Shown here: positions 35,612 to 44,556 of the stretch, one piece after another
Position numbering within the stretch: the stretch's first letter is position 1
Layout of the letters: the number at the start of each line of letters is the position of its first letter
Source of the DNA: DASRHY01 sp035650275
GTDB taxonomy: Bacteria > Actinomycetota > Actinomycetes > Propionibacteriales > Kribbellaceae
Length of the DNA: 64,000 bases
Direction of reading: 5' to 3'
Assembly: GCA_035650275.1 (NCBI GenBank)
Contig: DASRHY010000339.1
Span: 1 to 64,000 of the forward strand
Made by a program: the position numbers and the translations under genes
The notes under the pieces: model-generated
Seen by the model: only the letters and a program-made list of their open reading frames with translations
Database searches by the model: none
What the model was told of the DNA's origin: nothing

Positions 35612-36646
35612 ATGGACGCGCGCGCACTGCATGACGATGCCGTGGTGGTCGACACGCACAACGACCTGATCCTGCTGGTGGACCACTTCGACCGGCGCGG
35701 CCAGCGGCAGCATTTCGAGGAGTTCTGGCTGCCGCAGCTGCGGTCCGGCGGGGTGGACGTGCAGGTGCTGCCGATCTGCGTGGAGGAGCAGTTCCAGTCC
35801 GAGGGCGGGCTGCGCCGGACGCTGCTGCTGGTCGAGCGGATCTACGAGCTGGCCGAGGAGCACGCCGGTGAGGTGGCGATCTGCCTGACCGGAGCGGACG
35901 TCGACGCCGCGGTCGCGGCCGGGAAGATCGCGTTCGTGATCGCGCTGGAGGGTGCGCATGCGATCGGGCAGGACCCGGCGTTGATCCGCACGCTGGAGCG
36001 GGTCGGGGTGCGGGTGGTGTCGCTGGCGCACCTGAACCGGACCTTCCTGGCCGACGGCAGCGGGCTCGACGACTCGTCCCGCGGTGGGCTGACGCCGGAA
36101 GGTGTCGAGGTGTTCACCGAGATGGAGCGGCTCGGGGTGGTGTTCGACATCAGCCACCTCGGCCTGGCCGGGGTCGAGGACGTGCTGGAACGTGCGACCC
36201 GGCCGTTCCTCGCGACCCACTCGGCGTGTCTGGCGCTGGTCGACGTGCACCGCAACCTGGGTGACGAGCAGGTCAAGCGGATCGCCGAGCTGGGCGGTGT
36301 GATCGGGGTCGCGGCGGCGATCCCGATGTTCATCGACGGCGAGGACCCGTCCGCCGACCGGGTGGTGGACCACATCGAGCACCTGGTCGGGGTCGCCGGG
36401 GTGGACCATGTCGGTCTGGGGCCGGACTTCATCGACGACTACTACCAGCAGGTGCTCCCCGGCTGGCGGCCGGTCGCCGGACTGGGCAGGCCGCTGACGC
36501 ACGCTGAGATCGAGCGGCCGGCCGACCTGCCGAAGCTCACCGACGCGATGGTGCGGCGCGGCTTCTCCGAGCCCGACATCCGCAAGATCCTGGGGGAGAA
36601 CGTGCTGCGGGTGCTCCGCGAGGTGATGGGGGTGCCCGCGGGGTAG
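35612..36646 (+). CDS. Membrane dipeptidase (M19) family metallopeptidase
   Basis: A 344-residue TIM-barrel peptidase of family M19. Metal-site motifs are DTHNDLILLV (His-x-Asp, residues ~14-23), FVIALEGAHAIGQDP (bridging Glu), DISHLGLAG and FLATHSA (His ligands) and HVGLGPDFIDDY (Asp). No signal or anchor is present, so despite the family name it is cytosolic and would cleave dipeptides. Start ATG 35612 begins the conserved domain. It is 54 bp after the LysR gene and 10 bp before the ECF sigma gene. Confidence 0.9.
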   Translation: MDARALHDDAVVVDTHNDLILLVDHFDRRGQRQHFEEFWLPQLRSGGVDVQVLPICVEEQFQSEGGLRRTLLLVERIYELAEEHAGEVAICLTGADVDAAVAAGKIAFVIALEGAHAIGQDPALIRTLERVGVRVVSLAHLNRTFLADGSGLDDSSRGGLTPEGVEVFTEMERLGVVFDISHLGLAGVEDVLERATRPFLATHSACLALVDVHRNLGDEQVKRIAELGGVIGVAAAIPMFIDGEDPSADRVVDHIEHLVGVAGVDHVGLGPDFIDDYYQQVLPGWRPVAGLGRPLTHAEIERPADLPKLTDAMVRRGFSEPDIRKILGENVLRVLREVMGVPAG

Positions 36647-36656
36647 CGTCGGCGAC

Positions 36657-37637
36657 ATGACCGCGGCCGAGACCGAGCTACGGCTGGAGCAGTACCGGGT
36701 GGAGCTGACCGGGTACTGCTACCGGATGCTCGGCTCGCCGTTCGACGCCGAGGATGCGGTGCAGGAGACGCTGGTCCGCGCCTGGCGGAACCTGGACCGG
36801 TACGACGAGGAGCAGGGACCGCTGCGGCCCTGGCTGTACAAGATCGCGACCAACGTCTGCCTCGACGTGCTGCGCAGCGCCCAGCGCCGGGCTCGCGCGA
36901 CCGACCTGGCTCCGCCGTCGCGGCCCGGGCCGGACATCGGGGAGCCGCTGCCGGAGAGCGCCTGGGTGCTTCCCGTCCCGGACGAGCGCGTCGTACCCGC
37001 CGGGGCCGACCCGGCCGAGCACGCCGCTCTGCGCGACTCGGTGCGGCTGGCGTTCGTCGCGGCGCTGCAGCGGCTGCCACCGCGGCAGCGCGCCGTGCTG
37101 ATCCTGCGCGACGTGCTGTGCTGGCAGGCGGCCGAGGTCGCCGGGCTGCTCGACACCACGGTCGCGTCCGTCACCAGTGCGCTGCAGCGTGCCCGCGCGA
37201 CTCTCGGCGCGATGCCCTCCGTCGCACCGGACCCGATGACCGATGACGAGCAGCGGCGACTGGTGGACCGGTACTGCGAGGCCTTCGAGCGGTACGACGT
37301 GGAGGCGCTGGTCGCGCTGCTGCACGAGGACGCGATCTCGTCGATGCCGCCGTTCGTGTGGTGGCTGCGCGGCCGGGACGACATCCGCAGCAGCCTGTCC
37401 GCGTCCGATCGGTTCTGCGCCGGCGCCCGGGTTGTGCGGACGGTCGCGAACGGCTCGCCCGCGTTCGGGCAGTACCTCCCGATCGGGCCGGACGGGCAGT
37501 ACCGGCCGTTCGCCCTCGTCGTACTGACGCTGTCCGGCGGGCTGGTCGCCGAGGAGACCACGTACCTGGACGCCGAGCGGCTCTTCGCGCTGTTCGGCCT
37601 GCCCTCGGGCGATGAGTTCCGGGCCGCCGTTCCGTAG
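36657..37637 (+). CDS. ECF sigma factor with SnoaL-like C-terminal domain (SigG-type)
   Basis: A 326-residue sigma factor. Region 2 is YCYRMLGSPFDAEDAVQETLVRAWRNLDRYD (residues ~20-50), with RPWLYKIATNVCLDVLR; region 4 is LPPRQRAVLILRDVLCWQAAEVAGLLDTTVASVTSALQRAR (~140-180). From ~200 comes a SnoaL-like domain (VDRYCEAFERYDVEALVALLHEDAI...YLPIGPDGQYRPFALVVL), as in actinobacterial SigG/SigJ-type factors, where the domain may act in place of an anti-sigma factor. No anti-sigma gene is adjacent. It probably forms an operon with the following alpha/beta hydrolase (41-bp gap). Confidence 0.9.
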   Translation: MTAAETELRLEQYRVELTGYCYRMLGSPFDAEDAVQETLVRAWRNLDRYDEEQGPLRPWLYKIATNVCLDVLRSAQRRARATDLAPPSRPGPDIGEPLPESAWVLPVPDERVVPAGADPAEHAALRDSVRLAFVAALQRLPPRQRAVLILRDVLCWQAAEVAGLLDTTVASVTSALQRARATLGAMPSVAPDPMTDDEQRRLVDRYCEAFERYDVEALVALLHEDAISSMPPFVWWLRGRDDIRSSLSASDRFCAGARVVRTVANGSPAFGQYLPIGPDGQYRPFALVVLTLSGGLVAEETTYLDAERLFALFGLPSGDEFRAAVP

Positions 37638-37678
37638 TACCTGGTGTAAGGCGACCCGAGCGAAGGGAACGACGCACG

Positions 37679-38443
37679 ATGGCCGACTACATCGACGTGA
37701 ACGGCGTGCACACCTGGTACGACGAGCGCGGCACGGGTGATCCCGTGGTGCTGCTGCACGGTGGCTTCACCGACAGCCGGGACTTCACCGGCAACCTGGA
37801 CGCCCTGGCGGACACATTCCGGCTGCTGCTACCGGAACGCCGCGGCCACGGCCACACACCCGATGTGCCCGGCCCGTTCGCGGCCGACGCGCTCGCGGAC
37901 GACACCGCCACGTTCATCGAGAAGACCGCAGGCGGTCCGGTCCGGCTGGCCGGGTACAGCGCCGGCGCCATGGTCGCGCTCAGGGTCGCGGTCCGCCGTC
38001 CCGACCTGGTGGAACGGCTCGTGCTGATCAGCGGCGGCTTCGACCCGGACGGGATGGTCCTGCGGCCTTCGCTGGACGGGCCGCCGCCACCGCCACTGCT
38101 CGAGGCCTACGCCCAGGTCTCGCCTGACGGTGCCGACCACTTCGGCGAGGTGATCGCCAAGGTGGTCCGCTCGGTTGACGAGGACCGGCCGCTGACACCG
38201 GCGGAGCTGGGCACCGTCACCTGCCCGGTGCTCGTGATGGCCGCCGACGACGACATCGTCACGCTGGAGCACACCCTGGCGATGTATCGCGCACTACCCG
38301 GCGGCCAGCTCGCGGTCGTGCCGAGGACCTCGCACCTGCTGCTGCACGAGAAGCCCGAGCTGTGCACGCGGTTGGTCACCGACTTCCTGACCGGGGACCC
38401 GGCGCCGACCTGGATGCCGATCCGCCGTGCCGAGGTGACGTGA
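37679..38443 (+). CDS. Alpha/beta hydrolase
   Basis: A 254-residue alpha/beta hydrolase starting MADYIDVNGVHTWYDERGTGDPVVLLHGGFTD (oxyanion loop). Nucleophile elbow AGYSAGAMVAL, acid in VLVMAADDDIVTLE, catalytic His in VPRTSHLLLHEKP. It is cytosolic and has the compact chloroperoxidase/esterase-like layout; the substrate is unknown. Downstream of the ECF sigma gene, possibly under its control. Confidence 0.88.
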   Translation: MADYIDVNGVHTWYDERGTGDPVVLLHGGFTDSRDFTGNLDALADTFRLLLPERRGHGHTPDVPGPFAADALADDTATFIEKTAGGPVRLAGYSAGAMVALRVAVRRPDLVERLVLISGGFDPDGMVLRPSLDGPPPPPLLEAYAQVSPDGADHFGEVIAKVVRSVDEDRPLTPAELGTVTCPVLVMAADDDIVTLEHTLAMYRALPGGQLAVVPRTSHLLLHEKPELCTRLVTDFLTGDPAPTWMPIRRAEVT

Positions 38444-38564
38444 TCGCGTCATGTCCTGTTTACGGCTCGGATGGCCATAGGACTGGTGTGCTCGGGCGTA
38501 TGAGACTGCCCTCGTCGCCACCCATCACCGGCGCCTCACTCGCACCGCGAAGAGGGAGCATCCC

Positions 38565-41500
38565 ATGCGTCCTGCCGTACGCCGATCCGCCATCGCCGTC
38601 ATCAGTGCCCTGACCTCGCTGGCCTCGGTGCTGGCCGCCGTACCGGCTGCCGGTGAACCGGAGGCGACTCCCGGTCAAGGTGAGCCGGGCGGTCGCGCCG
38701 CGCGGATCACCTTGATCACCGGGGACGTGGTCGAGGTGACCCCGGCCGGCAGCGGGCGGTCCGCGGCCACCGTCCGGCCGGGCGCCGGACGGGAACGGAT
38801 GCGGTTCCACACCTTCGAGCTGGACGGCGGGCTGCGAGTGCTGCCCGAGGACGTCGTCGGCCAGGTCGGTGCCGGCGTGCTCGACCCGGACCTGTTCGAC
38901 GTCGAGGAGCTGCTCGCCGACGGGTACGGCGCGGCCGAGTCGCTGCCGCTGATCGTGCAGTACGCGGGCGGCGCCCGGTCCGCGACGGCGCTCGCGGGCA
39001 CGGCGGTCCGCGCGCTGCCGAGCATCGGCGGCGCGGCGGTCCGCGCGGACAAGGACGAGCTTTCGGCACTGTGGCGCTCTGTCGGAGGCGCCAACGGGTC
39101 GGCCCTGAGCGGCGGGATCGCGAAGATCTGGCTGGATGGCAGGGTGCGCCCTGTGCTGGACCGCAGTGTCGCGCAGATCGGCGCGCCGTCGGCCTGGCAG
39201 GCGGGGTACGACGGCACCGGTATCGACGTCGCCGTCCTGGACACCGGTATCGACGGCAACCACCCGGACGTGGCCGGCCAGGTCGAGGCGACGCAGAACT
39301 TCTCCGACAGCCCGGACGCGGTAGACCACTTCGGACACGGCACGCACGTCGCGGCCACCGTGGCCGGTACCGGCGCCGGGTCCGGCGGCCAGCGCAAGGG
39401 TGTCGCGCCGGGCGCGGACCTGTTGATCGGCAAGGTGCTGAACGACGACGGCATCGGCTACGACTCCTGGATCATCGCCGGGATGGAATGGGCCGCGGCC
39501 TCCGGTGCCGAGGTGGTCAACATGAGCCTCGGCGGTGGCGCGACCGACGGCACCGATCCGCTCAGCCAGGCCGTGAACCGGATCACCGCGGACACGGGCA
39601 CGCTGTTCGTGGTGTCGGCCGGCAACGACGGCGAGCTCGGCGAGCAGACCGTCGGCACGCCCGGCGCGGCCGACGCCGCGCTGACCGTCGGCGCGGTGGA
39701 CCGGGACGAGTCGCTGGCCGTGTTCTCCAGCCGCGGCCCGCGGGTCGGCGACCACGCGATCAAGCCGGACGTCACCGCGCCGGGCGTCGGCATCGTCGCC
39801 GCCCGCGCCGCCGGCACCGCGATGGGCACACCGGTAGACGACCGCTACACCGCGGCGTCCGGTACGTCGATGGCGGCACCGCACGTTGCGGGAGCGGCGG
39901 CGCTGCTCGCCCAGCAGCACCCAGACCTGGACGCGCAGGCGCTGAAGGACCTGATCGCCAGTACGACGCGGCATAACCCGGCGCTGCAGGTGTACGAGCA
40001 GGGCACCGGCCGGGTGGATGTCGCCCGTGCGGTGTCGCAGCCGGTGTTCGGTACCGGCAACCTCGGCTTCGGCTCGCTGGCGATCCCGGACGCGCGGCCG
40101 ACTACCCGGCAGCTGACGTACACCAACACGGGCAGCACGCCGCTCACCCTGGACCTGACCGTCCAGGTGACGAACCTGGAGAACGGACAGCCGGACCCGG
40201 ACGGGTTCTCGGTCGGTTCGAACCAGGTCACCGTGCCCGCGGGCGAGTCTGTCGCCGTACCGGTCACGCTCGATCCCGCCTCGCTCGAGCGTGGCCGGCA
40301 CGGCGGCTGGGTCGTCGCCACCGGCCCGGACGGCGTCAGCACCCGGACCGCGGTGTCGGCGACTCTGCGCGGCCGGATGCACGAGGTGACCTTCCGGATG
40401 CGCGACCGCGCCGGCGAGCTCACCTCCACCCCGCTGATCGCGCTGTTCGGTGACTCCCGCGAGGCCGTCTACATGGGCCACATCTTCCCTTGGGCCAACG
40501 AGACCGGGGTGACGTTCCAGGTCGAGGAAGGCAGCTACCTGCTGCACGCGCTCGGAGCGGACGGCGCGCCGCTGGACGAGCAGAGCACGCTGATCACCGA
40601 CCCGGAGTTCAACGTCACCGGTGACATCTCGCTCGACCTTGACATGCGGACCGGAACCCCGATCCGGATCGAGACCCCGAAACCGTCCGAGCAGCAGTCG
40701 GTGCTGAGCTACTACGTGCAGCGCACGCACGCGAACGGCCGCCGGATCCTGGCCGGCGTGATGGAGTTCAGCACCACCCAGCAGGTCAACGTCACGCCGA
40801 CCCGGACGCCGTCCGTAGGCTCGTACGAGTTCTCGTCCCGCTGGCAATTGGTCGCGCCGATGGTGCAGACCGCGGTGCAGGGCGTGTCCGGACCGCTGGA
40901 TATCAACCTGCTGCACACCTCGCCGGCCTGGGACGGCCGGCGCCGGTTCGACCTGGTCACCGCCGGACGCGGTACGCCGGACGAGCTGGCCGCCGCCGAC
41001 GTGCGCGGCAAGGCGGTGCTGCTCACGCCGTCCACCGAGGTGTCCGAGGAGGACCAGGTCGCTGCCGCCGCCGCGGCCGGTGCCGCCACGGTCCTGATCC
41101 AGCGACCGGCCGACTGGTCCGCCTGGACGGTGTGGCGACCGGTCGGGGACCGGCTGCCGGTACCGGCGATGGTGGTCGCGTACGACGACGCGCTGCGGCT
41201 GCTCGCCCGGGTGCGGTCCGGCCGGACCTCGATCGACATCACGCTGACCACGTCGAGCCCGTACCTGTACGACGTGTTCCACGTCGAGCGCGGCCGGGTG
41301 CCGGACAAGATCGTGCACAAGGTGACCACGCAGAACACCGCGCAGCTGGAGGTGCGCTACGGCCACACCGGCGGGTTCGACTGGGCCAAGGAGCAGCGGT
41401 TCGGCTGGAGGCCGTGGCAGGAGTACTCCTGGAACGACGCTCAGCGGATGATCGAGACCCCGAAGGTCCGCGAGGAGTGGATCTCGTCGAACGACTCGCT

Positions 41501-42272
41501 GTGGCAGCAGCACGCGGCGTACTTCTACACCTGGAACGACATGGGCCCGGTGTTCGGCGCGACGCATCCGCCGCGGACGTACCAGCCGGGCCGAGCCGGT
41601 ACCGAGAGCTGGTTCACCCCAGTGGTCCGTCCGGCCACCTCGGCCCTGCCCGGCAGCCCGGTGTCGACCCGCACCGGCGACCAGCTGGCACTGCGGGTGC
41701 CGGAGTTCGTCGACTCCTCCGGCCACTACCAGCGCACCATCGACTGGGAGGACACCGCGTCGGCCCGGCTGTACCGCGACGGCACACTGCTGCAGGAGCT
41801 GCCGAGCGCCTGGCAGAACGTGTCCGTCGGCGCCGGCGACGCGGCCTACCGGCTCGAGCTGGACGCGGAGCGGCGGACCAGCGACGACTGGCTGTGGGGG
41901 ACCCGCTCGACCACCGCGTGGGAGTTCCGGTCCAGGCGCGCGGCCGGTACGACCTTGCTGCCCCTGCTGCAGGTCGACTACGCCGTACCGGCCGATCTGG
42001 AGGGGCGGGTGTTGGGCCGGGTCCCGCACCTGCTCGGGCTCACCGTGCGGCAACAGCCGGGCCTGCCCGCACCGCAGGGCGTGCAGGTCAGGGCCGACGT
42101 GTCGTTCGACGACGGCGCGACCTGGCGGCAGGTCCCGGTGCTCGGTCACGGTGCGAAGGTGGTGGCAGTGGTCCCGTCCGGGAAGGGCGCGGTGACCCTG
42201 CGAGTCAGGGCACAGGACAAGGCCGGCAACAAGGTCGACCAGACCGTGGTGCGCGCCTACGGCTTGCGCTGA
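38565..42272 (+). CDS. Large secreted subtilisin-like serine protease with PA-like insert
   Basis: A 1235-residue S8 peptidase. A signal peptide (residues 1-30, cleavage near AAG/EPE) and a propeptide (~45-165) precede the catalytic domain: Asp226 (VLDTGID), His258 (FGHGTHVA), Asn354 (SAGNDGE), Ser435 (SGTSMAAPHVA). Further on there are beta-sandwich domains (~500-640), a protease-associated-like region (~805-850, DVRGKAVLLTPSTEVSEEDQVAAAAAAGAATVLI) and C-terminal beta domains ending in VTLRVRAQDKAGNKVDQTVVRAY. It is an extracellular degradative protease similar to S8 enzymes common in Kribbella/Streptomyces. The 121-bp upstream gap holds only a promoter-like stretch. Confidence 0.93.
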   Translation: MRPAVRRSAIAVISALTSLASVLAAVPAAGEPEATPGQGEPGGRAARITLITGDVVEVTPAGSGRSAATVRPGAGRERMRFHTFELDGGLRVLPEDVVGQVGAGVLDPDLFDVEELLADGYGAAESLPLIVQYAGGARSATALAGTAVRALPSIGGAAVRADKDELSALWRSVGGANGSALSGGIAKIWLDGRVRPVLDRSVAQIGAPSAWQAGYDGTGIDVAVLDTGIDGNHPDVAGQVEATQNFSDSPDAVDHFGHGTHVAATVAGTGAGSGGQRKGVAPGADLLIGKVLNDDGIGYDSWIIAGMEWAAASGAEVVNMSLGGGATDGTDPLSQAVNRITADTGTLFVVSAGNDGELGEQTVGTPGAADAALTVGAVDRDESLAVFSSRGPRVGDHAIKPDVTAPGVGIVAARAAGTAMGTPVDDRYTAASGTSMAAPHVAGAAALLAQQHPDLDAQALKDLIASTTRHNPALQVYEQGTGRVDVARAVSQPVFGTGNLGFGSLAIPDARPTTRQLTYTNTGSTPLTLDLTVQVTNLENGQPDPDGFSVGSNQVTVPAGESVAVPVTLDPASLERGRHGGWVVATGPDGVSTRTAVSATLRGRMHEVTFRMRDRAGELTSTPLIALFGDSREAVYMGHIFPWANETGVTFQVEEGSYLLHALGADGAPLDEQSTLITDPEFNVTGDISLDLDMRTGTPIRIETPKPSEQQSVLSYYVQRTHANGRRILAGVMEFSTTQQVNVTPTRTPSVGSYEFSSRWQLVAPMVQTAVQGVSGPLDINLLHTSPAWDGRRRFDLVTAGRGTPDELAAADVRGKAVLLTPSTEVSEEDQVAAAAAAGAATVLIQRPADWSAWTVWRPVGDRLPVPAMVVAYDDALRLLARVRSGRTSIDITLTTSSPYLYDVFHVERGRVPDKIVHKVTTQNTAQLEVRYGHTGGFDWAKEQRFGWRPWQEYSWNDAQRMIETPKVREEWISSNDSLWQQHAAYFYTWNDMGPVFGATHPPRTYQPGRAGTESWFTPVVRPATSALPGSPVSTRTGDQLALRVPEFVDSSGHYQRTIDWEDTASARLYRDGTLLQELPSAWQNVSVGAGDAAYRLELDAERRTSDDWLWGTRSTTAWEFRSRRAAGTTLLPLLQVDYAVPADLEGRVLGRVPHLLGLTVRQQPGLPAPQGVQVRADVSFDDGATWRQVPVLGHGAKVVAVVPSGKGAVTLRVRAQDKAGNKVDQTVVRAYGLR

Positions 42273-42309
42273 CCGGCCGAGTGTGGTGAGCGTGATGCGG
42301 TCCGGCGCG

Positions 42310-43761
42310 CTACGGCCCTGCTGACGGCAGGCTGGCGATGAGCCGCTCGCGCCGGAGGAAGTCCTGGCGGCGGATCGCTCGGCGGCGGTCTTGCTCGAGC
42401 CGGTTGCTGCCCGGTCCGAGTGCGGGTGGTGGCGTCGAGGTGTAGCGGTGGCCGGTCGGTGTCGTCACCTCGATCACCTGCCGGTGGGCGTTGCCGGTAC
42501 CGCCGGATGTGCTGATCACGCGGCGGCTCCATCCCGGCATGTCCTTCACGTAGTTGCCGCGCTCGCACAGCCCGGCGCCGTTGGCCGCGCTGGTCGGTCC
42601 CCCGTCGCGGTACGGACGGACGTGATCGAGGTGCCGGACCGGCGCCGTGCAGAACGGGTCGCGGCAGACCTGGTCGCGATGCTTGATCAGCCGGGCCAGG
42701 GCGCCGTCGAACCGCCGCCGCTTGGTGTCAACGTGCACAACGGTGTCGTCGATCGGATCAGTGACGATCCGCCGCACCCATACCGCCACCGCAGCGTCGT
42801 CCGTGTCGTCTGCATCGGCCGTGTTGTCTGCAGCAGGCGTCCCGGTGGGAGCGGCTGCCTGCCCGGCGAGATCGAGGGCGACGTCAGTCGGCACGGGGCC
42901 GTATCCGCGCAGGTCAGCCGGCGCCTTGTCGTGGCCGAGGAGGCTGTCGGCGCTGATCGTCAGGCCGATCTCTACCGGGATCGCCGATGCCGTGGATTGC
43001 CCCGTGACGCGCTCGACCAACGTGTCGGCCATCAGCTGCGCGATCGAGCGGGGATCCCCGGTCGCGCGTAGAGCGCGGGCATGCCGGTCGAGGTTTGCCC
43101 AGGTGGCAACGCCTTGCTCGGCGGGCAGGACCGCCGATAGCACGGCCATAGTGTCCGGTGCCGGCCGGATGCCGACCCGCCGGTCCGATCGGGCCGTCCG
43201 CGCCCTGCCCAGCACGGCGGCCGGGTCGGCCGCGTAGCTCAGCTGCCGGGCTGCGGCCTGAACCTGGCGGATGCTCATGCCGGGCAGGTCCGGCGCCAGG
43301 TCGGCGGCGATGGACCGTCGCACGTAGCGCGGCACATCGCGAGTTTCCTGGGCGACCACCTGAGCAGCCCATTCCGAGATCCGTCCCGCACGCAGCTGGT
43401 TGAACACCGCCGGCAGATCGGTCGACCACTCCTTCGCGAACGTGACCTGCCGCGCCGCCGCGGCCGGAGACATCCGGCGAGCGAACCCGATCTGCTCGGG
43501 GACGCCGCGTCCCCGCCGTGCTTCCGGAACGCCCGCCGCCCGCTGAGCTGCGACCTGCGATGCTGCGAAGGCTGTCGTCTCACGTGCCTGCGCAGCCGCG
43601 ACCGCACCTCGAAGTCGCTCGAGGGCCGCGATCCGATCGATCCGCTCCGCATCGTCGGCAGCCGCTGGCAGCGCACCGAGCCGATCGACGAGCCCGGTCA
43701 GCTCGGCCACGACGTCGGGGCAGGCGGAGTCAGTGAAGCGGTGAGTGACGGCATCGAACAC
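42310..43761 (-). CDS. 13E12-repeat/DUF222 HNH endonuclease-like protein, copy 1 (SOS-box gene)
   Basis: A 483-residue protein: a long helical DUF222 region (residues ~1-290), then an HNH nuclease motif with zinc cysteines (CRDPFCTAPVRHLDHVRPYRDGGPTSAANGAGLCERGNYVKDMPGW, ~375-420). Family members are repeated in actinobacterial genomes (13E12 family); the biological target is unknown. The start is GTG 43761, which lies inside a perfect LexA box, with a TACACT -10 seven bases upstream, so the message is probably leaderless and SOS-induced. The last His of a canonical HNH (H-N-H) is replaced here by a Gly/Asn stretch, so activity should be tested rather than assumed. Confidence 0.9.
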   Translation of the reverse strand: MFDAVTHRFTDSACPDVVAELTGLVDRLGALPAAADDAERIDRIAALERLRGAVAAAQARETTAFAASQVAAQRAAGVPEARRGRGVPEQIGFARRMSPAAAARQVTFAKEWSTDLPAVFNQLRAGRISEWAAQVVAQETRDVPRYVRRSIAADLAPDLPGMSIRQVQAAARQLSYAADPAAVLGRARTARSDRRVGIRPAPDTMAVLSAVLPAEQGVATWANLDRHARALRATGDPRSIAQLMADTLVERVTGQSTASAIPVEIGLTISADSLLGHDKAPADLRGYGPVPTDVALDLAGQAAAPTGTPAADNTADADDTDDAAVAVWVRRIVTDPIDDTVVHVDTKRRRFDGALARLIKHRDQVCRDPFCTAPVRHLDHVRPYRDGGPTSAANGAGLCERGNYVKDMPGWSRRVISTSGGTGNAHRQVIEVTTPTGHRYTSTPPPALGPGSNRLEQDRRRAIRRQDFLRRERLIASLPSAGP

Positions 43762-43769
43762 GTGTTCGA
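43754..43769. promoter_or_regulatory. Perfect LexA (SOS) box overlapping the HNH gene start
   Basis: TCGAACACGTGTTCGA is a perfect 16-bp palindrome and an exact match to TCGAAC-N4-GTTCGA. The start codon GTG (43761-43759, minus strand) is bases 9-11 of the box, and the -10 hexamer TACACT (43774-43769) shares its last base with the box. LexA binding would cover both promoter and start. Confidence 0.9.
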
Positions 43770-43827
43770 GTGTATCAGATTCGCGCTCGACCTGGGCCGC
43801 TATGTGGACGACGGGCTCCTGACGTGC

Positions 43828-44215
43828 TCAGTCCTTGGCGTTGCGGGACCAGACGAAGCAGTACACGCCGAAGCAGGCGATCCCGAGCGCGACCGCGGTG
43901 AGCAGCAGGGGACCGCCGGGCTGCTCACGCAACGTCCGCAGCGCTGGCCCGCCGACGACAGCCGCTTCTCGACCCGCTTCTTGCCCTCGCGGTCGCGATG
44001 CCCGCTGATCGCCTCCAGGGGCTGCCAGACCGCGATCGCGAACAGCCCGACCGCGACGACCCACAGCAGCACGCCGCCGAGCGGTTTCTCGGCCAGCTCC
44101 TGCAGCGCCGTACGCGACCAGCCCGACGGTGACGAGCAGCCGCGCGGGGCGCCGGGGTGGACTGGTCGCCAGCCTGCCGGATCGCGTTCAGTGCGTCGCC
44201 GGTCATGTCAGACAA
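43828..44215 (-). pseudogene. Decayed DUF1206 membrane protein gene
   Basis: Three pieces of a DUF1206 protein lie in order but in three different frames. (1) A TTG/ATG start at 44215/44206 with SDMTGDALNAIRQAGDQS. (2) The middle ELAEKPLGGVLLWVVAVGLFAIAVWQPLEAI then GHRDREGKKRVEKRLSSAG. (3) The C-terminus GPLLLTAVALGIACFGVYCFVWSRNAKD ending at 43828. DUF1206 proteins are ~270 residues with repeated membrane segments; only ~130 codons remain, so at least two frameshifts and a large internal deletion have occurred. Confidence 0.8.
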
Positions 44216-44274
44216 CTCCGATGTGGTTCACGACGCACCGGTGTGCCCACCGACGGGCTGGTGTACACGCCTGA

Positions 44275-44430
44275 TCAGTACCAGTGTTTGCGGCCGCCGA
44301 CGGCCCGGCCGGTGGAGCCGAGCAGGAACAGCACTGCACCGACCACCACAAGGATCAAACCGATGGTCCACAGGATCGAGACGTCCAGGAGCAGGCCGAG
44401 GATGAGCAGGATCACGCCAAGGACGATCAT
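44275..44430 (-). CDS. Small DUF6131-like membrane protein (51 residues)
   Basis: An intact 51-codon frame from ATG 44430: MIVLGVILLILGLLLDVSI, then LWTIGLILVVVGAVLFLLGS and GRAVGGRKHWY, ending in a basic/aromatic tail. Two adjacent hydrophobic helices with a short loop make it a hairpin membrane protein. I recognise the pattern as the DUF6131-type proteins common in actinobacteria; function unknown. GGAGT (44437-44433 on the minus strand) lies just upstream of the ATG. Confidence 0.75.
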   Translation of the reverse strand: MIVLGVILLILGLLLDVSILWTIGLILVVVGAVLFLLGSTGRAVGGRKHWY

Positions 44431-44556
44431 CGAGTACTCCTTCGTTCAGCGGCCGGGCGAGGCGGTTCATCCGCGGGCCTATCCGGATAGTGCCCTTTCA
44501 GGGCTACCGTGACTCGCCCGGCCGTGCAGGATTACTGGGACAGGTCCGAGGACTGG

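Noticed and set aside
34655..36646. Fused frame LysR-region to dipeptidase
   Set aside because: The upstream part is an out-of-frame reading of the LysR gene; the dipeptidase has its own ATG at 35612 at the start of the conserved domain.
38444..38564. ATG-rich leader upstream of the large subtilase as a separate small gene
   Set aside because: The frames there have no family resemblance and end quickly; the stretch reads as an ordinary promoter/leader.
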